Assembly (NCBI GenBank): GCA_030730545.1
Contig: JANQUX010000335.1
Span: 3,433-21,300 of the forward strand
Length of the DNA stretch: 17,868 nucleotides
From: Maribacter sp.
GTDB taxonomy: Bacteria; Bacteroidota; Bacteroidia; Flavobacteriales; Flavobacteriaceae
Direction of reading: 5' to 3'
Shown: positions 1 to 7,175 of the stretch, one piece after another
How the letters are laid out: every line of letters starts with the position of its first letter
Numbering within the stretch: the first letter of the stretch is position 1
Position numbers and translations under genes: made by a program
The notes under the pieces: model-generated
The model's database searches: none
What the model was told of the DNA's origin: nothing
The model's input: the letters and a program-made list of their open reading frames with translations, nothing else

Positions 1-252
1 ATTCGTAACTGCCTGCATCTGAAACAAAAACTCATTACCAGCACGTTTTGCAGGATCACCGGTACAACTTTCTTCTGTACCAAGTACCGCAAAAGATACG
101 TTTGCCTTGTTCAAAATCTTTACGAAGGCTTTCGTTATTTTCTTTGCTCTATCATCAAAACTACCAGCACAACCTACCCAAAACAAAACTTCAGGTACGG
201 TACCCGACGCAAAAAATTCTGCCATTGTAGGCACTTTTAATTCACTTGCCAT
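1..252 (-). CDS. (Fe-S)-binding CCG-domain protein, HdrB-like (N-terminal part only)
   Basis: Partial gene: it begins with ATG at 252 and runs off the left edge after 84 codons. The visible part shows the start of a cysteine-rich CCG domain as in the B subunit of heterodisulfide reductase and in GlpC/LldE-type proteins: VGCAGSFDDR around Cys28 and GTEESCTGDPAKR around Cys63. No signal peptide or membrane segment is visible, so it is probably cytoplasmic and docks on the membrane-bound 4Fe-4S protein encoded just upstream, with only 8 bases between the two genes. In this family the CCG cysteines bind a noncubane or other Fe-S centre that passes electrons to or from a substrate. The substrate is unknown here. 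The family is fairly certain; the exact role is not. Confidence 0.85.
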   Translation of the reverse strand, partial: MASELKVPTMAEFFASGTVPEVLFWVGCAGSFDDRAKKITKAFVKILNKANVSFAVLGTEESCTGDPAKRAGNEFLFQMQAVTN

Positions 253-260
253 ATCTATCT

Positions 261-1586
261 TTAAGATTCTTTACTCCAATTTAAACGGTCCATTTGGTTA
301 AATGGCCAAGGTGCTCCATTATTCTCAATATTACCCATCATGTTATTCAAATCTGTAGGAGCTGCAGATTCTTCCATAACCAAATACTGTCTCATGTCCA
401 TAATAATAGAAAGAGGATCAATACTTATTGGGCAAGCCTCAACACAGGCATTACAAGATGTACATGCCCATAATTCTTCTGGCGTAATAAAATCATTCAG
501 TAATTGCTTACCGTCATCTTTAAACACACCATTATTTGCATCTATATTCTTACCCACTTCCTCTAAACGATCACGGGTATCCATCATAATCTTACGAGGA
601 GATAATTTTTTACCTGTTTGATTAGCAGGACATTCGCTAGTGCAACGACCGCATTCTGTGCACGTGTATGCATTTAGCAATTGTACCCAACTTAAATCTT
701 GCACGTCTGATGCCCCGAACTTATCTGGAACAGCAGCATCTTCAGCCGGTTCTGCATAAGGATCAGCATCTGGATCCATCATCATACGAACTTCATCTGT
801 AACAGACTGTAAATTTCTAAATTGTCCTTTTGGTGTCAATTTACCATAATAGGTATTTGGGAAAGCCAAAAGTATATGAAGGTGTTTTGAGTAGTATAAG
901 TAATTCAGGAAAAATAAAATTCCCGCAATATGCATCCACCAAGCTGTACGTTCTATTAATACTAATGTAGAAATAGACATCCCTTCAAATAAAGGAGCGA
1001 TAAAAATACTAATAGGGAAAGACCCAGCAGCAGCATAATGCTCTGCACCCATTTGTTGTAATTGGTAATCTGCCCCGTTCATGGTCAAAAACAAAAACAT
1101 TAAAACAAGCTCTATATAAAGAATTAGGTTACCATCTTTTTTAGGCCATCCTTCCATTTCTGGCTTAAAGAACCTTTTTAGTTTTATGACATTTCTTCTA
1201 ATCCAGAATACAACAACAGCTATTATAACTAGTAATGCCAGAACTTCAAACGATCCTATTAGAAAATCATAAACAGGTCCCAATACCGCAAACATTCTGT
1301 GTGTACCAAAAATACCATCTAAAATAATTTCTAGAACTTCGATGTTAATGATAACAAAACCAACATAAACTATAATATGTAAGGCACCTGCAATAGGTCG
1401 CACGACCATTTTTGACTGCCCGAGAGCAATCTTAGCCATATTTTTCCATCGTTGTGGCTTATTGTCTGTAACCAAAGCTTCTTTACCTAAAAAAATGTTT
1501 CGTTTCAACCTTGAAACATTCTTTACAAAGAAACCAATGCCCACTATAAGCAGGATTATAAAAATAATATTAGGGAGATATTGCAT
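261..1586 (-). CDS. Membrane-bound cytochrome b/4Fe-4S dicluster protein (HdrE/HdrC-like fusion)
   Basis: 441 residues. The N-terminal half is membrane-embedded, with hydrophobic stretches near residues 5-23, 65-92, 104-129, 153-170, 190-210 and 216-232, resembling the NarI/HdrE cytochrome b fold. His70, His219, His235 and His237 are candidate haem ligands (inference). The C-terminal half carries two classic 4Fe-4S motifs: CTECGRCTSECP (Cys309, 312, 315, 319) and CTSCNACVEACP (Cys375, 378, 381, 385). Such proteins move electrons between the quinone pool and a soluble partner; the CCG protein 8 bases downstream is the obvious partner. Together they resemble heterodisulfide reductase subunits E, C and B spread over two genes, but no thiol-disulfide substrate can be inferred. 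The gene lies 15 bases after the MCE gene in the same operon. Length and motifs look intact. Confidence 0.9.
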   Translation of the reverse strand: MQYLPNIIFIILLIVGIGFFVKNVSRLKRNIFLGKEALVTDNKPQRWKNMAKIALGQSKMVVRPIAGALHIIVYVGFVIINIEVLEIILDGIFGTHRMFAVLGPVYDFLIGSFEVLALLVIIAVVVFWIRRNVIKLKRFFKPEMEGWPKKDGNLILYIELVLMFLFLTMNGADYQLQQMGAEHYAAAGSFPISIFIAPLFEGMSISTLVLIERTAWWMHIAGILFFLNYLYYSKHLHILLAFPNTYYGKLTPKGQFRNLQSVTDEVRMMMDPDADPYAEPAEDAAVPDKFGASDVQDLSWVQLLNAYTCTECGRCTSECPANQTGKKLSPRKIMMDTRDRLEEVGKNIDANNGVFKDDGKQLLNDFITPEELWACTSCNACVEACPISIDPLSIIMDMRQYLVMEESAAPTDLNNMMGNIENNGAPWPFNQMDRLNWSKES

Positions 1587-1601
1587 ATAAATTAATCTTC
1601 T

Positions 1602-2567
1602 TTACTTCTCTATTGAATTTGCTGCTGGATCATCTTCAGGTACTTCATAATCTTTCTGCTTTTTACCAAAAACAGAAACATTCACATACCTCTTTGGGTT
1701 TAAACGAAAATCTTGTAATAATAAGTCTAGTTCGCGAGACGCATTATTTAAGTTACCATACAATTCTTTGTCGTTCATAAGTAACCCAAGTGAACCATCG
1801 CCATTCTCAATTCTTTCGGTCACTTTATCTAAACTAGCCATTGTAGATTCTAGACTCGCCAAAGTTCTTCCGAGTCCCGCAGAATTTAAAGAATCTGAAA
1901 GCTTTGCAAAATTAGCAGTTAACTGCTCAAAGTTTTCGAAAGAGCTATTCATCTTTTCTTTATTACCATCTAAAACAGAATTAATTTGAGTAGCACTCGT
2001 ATTCAAGTTAGTAATCAAAACATTTAACCCTCCGATAACTTCTTTCAATTCTCTTTTGGTCTTTTCGTCTAAAACAGAGTTAACATTAAACAGAACAGAA
2101 TCTGCACCAGATATGGCCGATTCTACTTTTCGTACCAAAGGAGTTAATTTTTGCTGCGCCAAGTCTGTAATACCCGGTCTAGTCTCTGTGCGCAGTGTAT
2201 CGCCAGATTTTGCAAACTCATTATCAAAAATGGTTCTAATCTGAAGTCCTTTTCCACCTATAATACCAGTATCATATAATTCAACGATACTATTCTTAGA
2301 GAATTTGAATTCATTACCTACTGTAAAGGTCACTAACAAATTACCTTTTTCGTCTAAAAATTTGATATCGTTTACCTTACCAACACCGAAGCCGTTAATA
2401 GAAACGTTGGTACCAGATTGCAACCCGCCCACATTTGGGTAGACGGCGTAAAATGTTTTACTGTTATCAAAAATTGGGGTTGACTTTAAATAGCTGAATC
2501 CCATGATGAACAGTAATATGCCACCAATAACAATAATTCCTGTTTTTAATTCTCTAGATAGTTTCAA
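1602..2567 (-). CDS. MCE/MlaD family lipid-transport substrate-binding protein
   Basis: 321 residues. One membrane anchor (about residues 9-28) is followed by an MCE domain (about 37-115), including YPNVGGLQSGTNVSINGFG and the GIIGGKGLQI segment. A long helical region (about 130-290) follows, and the C-terminus carries the LNPKRYVNVSVFGKK-type motif typical of Bacteroidota MCE proteins. The family forms hexameric rings in the periplasm, anchored in the inner membrane, that shuttle phospholipids between the two membranes with an MlaE/MlaF ABC transporter. No mlaE or mlaF lies in this window, so the transporter must be elsewhere. It is 47 bases downstream of the amidase gene and 15 bases upstream of the redox gene, so probably cotranscribed with both. 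The ATG start gives a short basic N-terminus and a proper anchor. Confidence 0.92.
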   Translation of the reverse strand: MKLSRELKTGIIVIGGILLFIMGFSYLKSTPIFDNSKTFYAVYPNVGGLQSGTNVSINGFGVGKVNDIKFLDEKGNLLVTFTVGNEFKFSKNSIVELYDTGIIGGKGLQIRTIFDNEFAKSGDTLRTETRPGITDLAQQKLTPLVRKVESAISGADSVLFNVNSVLDEKTKRELKEVIGGLNVLITNLNTSATQINSVLDGNKEKMNSSFENFEQLTANFAKLSDSLNSAGLGRTLASLESTMASLDKVTERIENGDGSLGLLMNDKELYGNLNNASRELDLLLQDFRLNPKRYVNVSVFGKKQKDYEVPEDDPAANSIEK

Positions 2568-2614
2568 GCAATTATATTTTTAGTACTCTCAAAATTATGA
2601 ATAATATTTACACT

Positions 2615-3907
2615 TTAGGGTGTTAAATTAGAAACCTCGTCAATCGCATCTTGAATCGGAATTCTCTCACCTAGCTTATAAGCAACAATATATGCACTTG
2701 AATACCCTTTTTCTTGAGCCTGGGTCTGCATCATTTTTGCCTCTCTATACGATCTGGTTTCACCATACATATAACGATACAAGTTTTTAAACGGTTCTTG
2801 AGAAAGATTTGAAAGCCCTTTAAAATTACTAGAATTAAGTGCTACGTTTTTACTACTAGCCATCAATTGAATTTTAAATACAATAGATTCTGCAACTTCT
2901 TTTTCGTTAATTGCTTCTTTAATCTTTACCGCTGGTACTTCTACCACTTCTTTTACCTCTTCAATTTTAGGTGAAGTAGTAATTTCTTTTGGCTTTTCTA
3001 CTTCGGCAACCACTTCTTTAACAGGCTCGATAACAACTTCTTTCTTTTCTTCAACCTTTTCAACAACGACCTCTTTTACCGGTGGCTCCTTAGTTTTCTC
3101 TACAATAGTAGCTACAGAGCGAACAGTTGGCTGTACGCCTTCTTTATAATGTAATATCGCTTTGGCGATAGCATCGCCCATATCATTTTGACCTTTAGTA
3201 GAATTTAAATAAGCACCTTCATCTTTATTCGTCAAGAAGCCGGTTTCTACCAAAACACTAGGCATAAAGGTTTGGTGCAGAACTATAAAACCTGCTTGCT
3301 TCACCTTTCTATCCGTTCTTTTTAATTTAGAAGAAAAATTCTCTTGAATCATAGTGGCCAAAGCCACACTTTGATCTAAAAATTCTTCTTGCATAATAGT
3401 TAATCCGATAACAGATTCCGGAGAATTAATATCATAATCGGCATATCTATTCTCGTAGTTATCCTCTAAATAAATAACCGAGTTTTCTTTCTTCGCAATC
3501 TCAAAGTTCTGCTTGTTGGCATGAAGACCCAATACAAACGTACCTGCCCCATGTGCATCTGAGGTATGAGAATCGCAATGTACAGACACAAACAAATCTG
3601 CATTTGCTTTATTAGCAACCTCGCCTCTAACATAAAGATCAATAAACGTGTCATCTTTTCGCGTGTAAATAACTTTTATGTCTTTATTGGTCGAGAGAAT
3701 TTCGCCCACCTTCAATACAATGTTCAAGGCTATTTTTTTCTCTAAATAACCATTACCCAAGTTCCCAGGATCATGACCACCATGCCCTGCATCTAGAACA
3801 ACAATAAAAGGGTCATCTGATTTAATTTCTTCATCTGACACTGTAAAAGACAGAAGTAATAACGCTGAAGTTAAAACTAATGAAATGCTTAAGAATTTTG
3901 TTTTCAT
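2615..3907 (-). CDS. N-acetylmuramoyl-L-alanine amidase (Amidase_3) with SPOR-like C-terminus
   Basis: 430 residues. A signal peptide (about 1-23) leads into a zinc amidase domain (about 34-255). Visible motifs are VLDAGHGGHDPG (His42), Glu56 in YLEKKIAL, SVHCDSH (His110) and VETGFLTN (Glu221), matching the zinc ligands and catalytic glutamate of AmiC-type enzymes. It should cleave the amide between MurNAc and the stem peptide in the periplasm, as in daughter-cell separation or peptidoglycan recycling. Residues about 265-335 are a low-complexity Lys/Glu/Val linker (repeated KEVV and VEK units). Residues about 343-412 (FKIQLMASSK to AYIVAYKLG) look like a SPOR-type peptidoglycan-binding domain that could target the enzyme to denuded glycan at the septum. 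It is the first gene of a four-gene minus-strand run; a likely promoter lies at 4031-4061. Confidence 0.93.
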   Translation of the reverse strand: MKTKFLSISLVLTSALLLLSFTVSDEEIKSDDPFIVVLDAGHGGHDPGNLGNGYLEKKIALNIVLKVGEILSTNKDIKVIYTRKDDTFIDLYVRGEVANKANADLFVSVHCDSHTSDAHGAGTFVLGLHANKQNFEIAKKENSVIYLEDNYENRYADYDINSPESVIGLTIMQEEFLDQSVALATMIQENFSSKLKRTDRKVKQAGFIVLHQTFMPSVLVETGFLTNKDEGAYLNSTKGQNDMGDAIAKAILHYKEGVQPTVRSVATIVEKTKEPPVKEVVVEKVEEKKEVVIEPVKEVVAEVEKPKEITTSPKIEEVKEVVEVPAVKIKEAINEKEVAESIVFKIQLMASSKNVALNSSNFKGLSNLSQEPFKNLYRYMYGETRSYREAKMMQTQAQEKGYSSAYIVAYKLGERIPIQDAIDEVSNLTP

Positions 3908-3956
3908 ATGTGTTGGGGATTATATCGCCCTTATAATGGTTAAATTTATTGTAAGA

Positions 3957-3968
3957 CCCTACATAGGG
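3957..3968. repeat. 12-bp inverted repeat in the amidase/lptD divergent region
   Basis: CCCTACATAGGG consists of two 5-base arms around a 2-base centre. It stands out because the surrounding intergenic DNA is AT-rich. The loop is too small for a good RNA hairpin, so a protein-binding operator is the more natural reading. No regulator can be named from the sequence, and a chance repeat of this size cannot be excluded. Confidence 0.3.
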
Positions 3969-3983
3969 ATTAAAAAATATATG

Positions 3984-3991
3984 TAAGTTTG
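3984..3991 (+). promoter_or_regulatory. Possible -7 box for lptD
   Basis: TAAGTTTG fits the Bacteroidota -7 consensus TAnnTTTG and would place transcription start near 3998, about 50 bases before the lptD start codon. No TTTG or TTG lies at the proper distance upstream; the nearest TTG, at 3949-3951, is too far. It is therefore a half-match only. Confidence 0.3.
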
Positions 3992-4030
3992 ACATCTTAA
4001 ATAACGGCTCACTAGACCGCTAAACCTTTA

Positions 4031-4061
4031 CAAAAATAGGATATATAGCCTTGCAATCAAA
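4031..4061 (-). promoter_or_regulatory. Bacteroidota sigma-A-type promoter for the amidase/MCE/redox operon
   Basis: Read on the minus strand, TTTG (4061-4058) is followed after exactly 19 bases by TATTTTTG (4038-4031). This matches the Bacteroidota -33/-7 consensus (TTTG, about 19 bp, TAnnTTTG) at every defined base. Transcription would start near 4025, leaving a leader of about 117 bases before the amidase ATG. The -33 box lies inside the first codons of the divergent lptD gene. This is a sequence match, not a mapped start. Confidence 0.6.
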
Positions 4062-6771
4062 CAAACAATACTTACTTTTCCTATTCATGGTTTTTGCCGG
4101 TGCATTTTTTGCTATTGGTCAAGAAGGTAAAATTATACCGTTAACTATTAAAGTCGATAGAGATTCAATAATCGCGCCGTTATTACCACCTACCGCTGTA
4201 AATGACTCAATTACAAATGATTCTATTGCCGCAGACTCCGTTAATAAGAATCCGCCTTTACTACTTGACAAGATAAAATATAAGGCAAAAGATTATGTAA
4301 AGCTAAGTCAAAAAGAAAATAAAATTTACCTCTATAACGAAGCAGAAATTTATTATCAAGATACCGAACTTAAAGCAGGTGTTATTATAATGGATTATAT
4401 AAAGAACGAAGTTTATGCTGGTAGAATGGTAGATTCTTTGGGTAATTATACGCAACTACCCTATTTTAAACAGGGTGACAACATTGTAATACCAGATTCT
4501 ATTCGCTTCAATTTTGATACTCAAAAGGCATTAATCTGGAATTCGAGAACCGAGCAACAAGCAGCGGCAGGGGCATTAGGTAGCGATGCTATGAAGGTTT
4601 ACGCCGAAATAACCAAAAAAGAGAATGACTCGGTCTATTTTTTAAGTGAAGGGAAATTAACAACATCAACAGATACGATAAACCCAGATTATTACATACG
4701 AGTAAGAAAGGCAAAGTTTGTACCTAAAAAGAAGGTGATTGCAGGTTTCAGTAATTTATATATTGCCGATGTACCGACACCCATTGCCATGCCTTTTGCA
4801 TATTTTCCGCTTTCGCAGGGTAGATCTGCGGGTATATTAATGCCCTCTTTTGGTAATGATCCTAATACTGGGTATTTTCTCCAAGATATGGGTTATTACG
4901 TTCCGCTGGGTGATTACGCAGATGTCACCCTTTCTGGAGATTTTTATACCAATGGAAGTTATGCCTTCAGGACCGCATCAATTTATACAAAGCGATATAA
5001 ATACCGAGGAAATGTAAATCTGAGGTATGAAAATCAAGTTAATAGCCAAAAAGGATTTAGCGACTACAGTCTCTCTAGAAATTACAATATTCAATTTTCA
5101 CATTCACAGGATACAAAATCGAGTCCGAATTCAAGATTTTCAGCATCTGTAAACTTAGGTAGTAGCGAATATTACCGAAATTCTCTGCAACAACGAAATT
5201 TACCGAACACACAGAACAATACCCTGTCTTCATCAATATCGTATTCAAAAACTTTTCCAGCCTATCCGTCTGTGAACATGAGTTTAACCGCTACACATTC
5301 GCAGTTAACTTCAGCAACAGCTACTGAATCTGACACAGATAATATTACTATGACCCTACCAACATTTCAAGCAAGTGTAGAGCGTATATATCCTTTTGTT
5401 AAGCGAGATGGAATAAAAAAGGGAATTATCGATAATATCAATTTTCAGTATAGTGTAAACGCACAAAATAGATTGACTACCAACGATACTGATTTTTTAA
5501 CTGCTAAAATGTTCGACAATGCACGTGCAGGAGTTAGTCATAGTATACCTATTGCTACCAATTTTAAAGTAGCTAAATTTTTCAGCGTTAGTGTTGGCGG
5601 TAATTACGAAGACGTTTGGTCTTTAGAAACTTACAATCAGCGTTTTGATGCAGATACAGGATCAGTAGTGAGAGATACAATAAGCGGTTTTGATCGCTAT
5701 AACACCTACAACTTTAGTGCGAGTGTAGGTACAACTCTTTACGGTACTTTTAATTTAGGTGAGGACAAAAAAATACAGGCAATCAGACATACCTTAAGAC
5801 CATCTTTAAGCTATGGCTATGCACCGTCTTTTGAACAGTTTTATGATGAGTATCTTGATGAAGATGGCGTTGAAGTTCAATATAGTCGCTTTCAAGGAAC
5901 ATTAAACGGAGCTCCGTCTTTAGGTAAATCTAACAGCCTAAGCTTCTCTTTAGCGAATACATTAGAAGCAAAGGTAAGAGATAAGGATTCTACCAAAATT
6001 GAACCTAAAAAGATATCATTATTAAGCAACTTCAATATTTCTACGGGATATAATTTTGAATCGGATTCACTTCGACTTAATCCATTAAGCATAAATGGAG
6101 GTACTAACATACTTGACAATAAAATGTCGATTAACTTCTCTGCTGGCTTAGACCCTTATGCAATTGATAACAACGGAACAAGAATAAATACTTTCAATGT
6201 TGATAATGGCGGAAGCCTTTTTAGACTTACAAGAGCAAATGCAAACGTATCATATTCTATAAGCAGTGAAATGTTTGGTAAGAAAGATGACAAGGATAGA
6301 GATGAAGACGAAGATGATGACCCATTCGATTATGTAGCACAAAGTGGCGGTAGAGATGATGATCTTTTTGGTAGAGCCGATGATTTCAATTCTAACCCAG
6401 TTAGAAAAGACGAAAAGAATTCTGATGTAGAAAACCCAATTTACGGCACCAAAATACCTTGGAATTTTAGACTGGCATATTCCGCCAACTACAGCAATTC
6501 GGCACGCCAGAATGAATTTAGCAGTCACTCACTAATGTTTTCGGGCGATATAGAACTTGCACCAAGATGGTCTGTCGGAGGCTCGTCTGGTTATGATTTT
6601 AAAAATCAAGGGTTCACATTAACTCAATTACGCTTTCAACGAGATTTAAAAAGTTTTACCATGCGCTTTAACTGGACTCCCTTCGGAACCTATAAAAGAT
6701 GGTATTTCTTTATCGGTATAGACTCTTCGATACTTAAAGACCTTAAGTGGGAGAATAGAAGCCAAAACTAA
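4051..6771 (+). CDS. lptD: LPS-assembly outer-membrane protein LptD (OstA family)
   Basis: 906 residues from a TTG start. Domain order: signal peptide (about 1-22, ending FFAIGQ), a Ser/Asn/Asp-rich spacer, an LptA/OstA-like beta-jellyroll (about 70-245), then a large outer-membrane beta-barrel (about 250-906). The FPLSQGRSAGILMPSFG segment at the junction matches the conserved LptD pattern. It should insert LPS or LOS into the outer leaflet. TTG is chosen because the next ATG (4087) would remove the basic N-terminus and half of the hydrophobic core, and no other start occurs after the in-frame stop at 4021. I see no cysteine in the protein, so the disulfides needed by E. coli LptD cannot form. 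A strongly acidic stretch (about 746-757, DDKDRDEDEDDD) followed by an Asp/Asn-rich region to about 800 probably forms a large barrel loop. ridA follows after 19 bases. Confidence 0.9.
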   Translation: MQSNKQYLLFLFMVFAGAFFAIGQEGKIIPLTIKVDRDSIIAPLLPPTAVNDSITNDSIAADSVNKNPPLLLDKIKYKAKDYVKLSQKENKIYLYNEAEIYYQDTELKAGVIIMDYIKNEVYAGRMVDSLGNYTQLPYFKQGDNIVIPDSIRFNFDTQKALIWNSRTEQQAAAGALGSDAMKVYAEITKKENDSVYFLSEGKLTTSTDTINPDYYIRVRKAKFVPKKKVIAGFSNLYIADVPTPIAMPFAYFPLSQGRSAGILMPSFGNDPNTGYFLQDMGYYVPLGDYADVTLSGDFYTNGSYAFRTASIYTKRYKYRGNVNLRYENQVNSQKGFSDYSLSRNYNIQFSHSQDTKSSPNSRFSASVNLGSSEYYRNSLQQRNLPNTQNNTLSSSISYSKTFPAYPSVNMSLTATHSQLTSATATESDTDNITMTLPTFQASVERIYPFVKRDGIKKGIIDNINFQYSVNAQNRLTTNDTDFLTAKMFDNARAGVSHSIPIATNFKVAKFFSVSVGGNYEDVWSLETYNQRFDADTGSVVRDTISGFDRYNTYNFSASVGTTLYGTFNLGEDKKIQAIRHTLRPSLSYGYAPSFEQFYDEYLDEDGVEVQYSRFQGTLNGAPSLGKSNSLSFSLANTLEAKVRDKDSTKIEPKKISLLSNFNISTGYNFESDSLRLNPLSINGGTNILDNKMSINFSAGLDPYAIDNNGTRINTFNVDNGGSLFRLTRANANVSYSISSEMFGKKDDKDRDEDEDDDPFDYVAQSGGRDDDLFGRADDFNSNPVRKDEKNSDVENPIYGTKIPWNFRLAYSANYSNSARQNEFSSHSLMFSGDIELAPRWSVGGSSGYDFKNQGFTLTQLRFQRDLKSFTMRFNWTPFGTYKRWYFFIGIDSSILKDLKWENRSQN

Positions 6772-6790
6772 CACCTATATTTTAGCTAAC

Positions 6791-7171
6791 ATGAAAAAAA
6801 TTATCAATACCGAAAATGCTCCTGCACCTATAGGACCATACAATCAAGCAATTTTAAGCAACGGAACTTTATATATTTCTGGTCAAATTCCTTTGAATCC
6901 TAAAAATGGAGAATTGGTTTCTGGCGACATCAAATTAGAAACTAAGCAGTCTATGGAAAATTTAAAGGCCATTTTAATCGAAGCTGAAATGACCTTTGAA
7001 CATGTTGTGAAGTCGTCTATATTTCTTAGTGACATGAACCAGTTCACTGAAGTAAACGAAGTATATGCTTCTTATTTTAATGCGGAAACCGCACCGGCCA
7101 GAGAAACTGTAGAAGTTGCAAATTTACCTAAGTTTGTAAATGTTGAAATCTCTATGATCGCCGTAAAATAA
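6791..7171 (+). CDS. ridA: RidA family 2-iminobutanoate/2-iminopropanoate deaminase
   Basis: 126 residues, the usual length for the YjgF/YER057c/UK114 family. RidA proteins form cytoplasmic trimers that hydrolyse reactive enamines and imines released by PLP enzymes such as threonine dehydratase, giving the 2-keto acid and ammonia. Visible signatures are APIGPYNQAI near the N-terminus, ISGQIPL (about 29-35), and the C-terminal PARETVEVANLPK with Arg104, which corresponds to the substrate-binding arginine, plus Glu119 in the VNVEISMIA strand. These residues suggest an active deaminase rather than a Rid subgroup lacking the arginine. The gene sits 19 bases after lptD, so the two are probably cotranscribed, although no functional link is obvious. 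Its stop lies 4 bases from the stop of the convergent kinase gene. Confidence 0.93.
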   Translation: MKKIINTENAPAPIGPYNQAILSNGTLYISGQIPLNPKNGELVSGDIKLETKQSMENLKAILIEAEMTFEHVVKSSIFLSDMNQFTEVNEVYASYFNAETAPARETVEVANLPKFVNVEISMIAVK

Positions 7172-7175
7172 GATT

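Noticed and set aside
6250-6528. 92-residue frame antisense to lptD with many Ile/Phe
   Set aside because: Its Ile-rich sequence is the reverse complement of the Asp-rich lptD loop (GAT/ATC), not a membrane protein gene.
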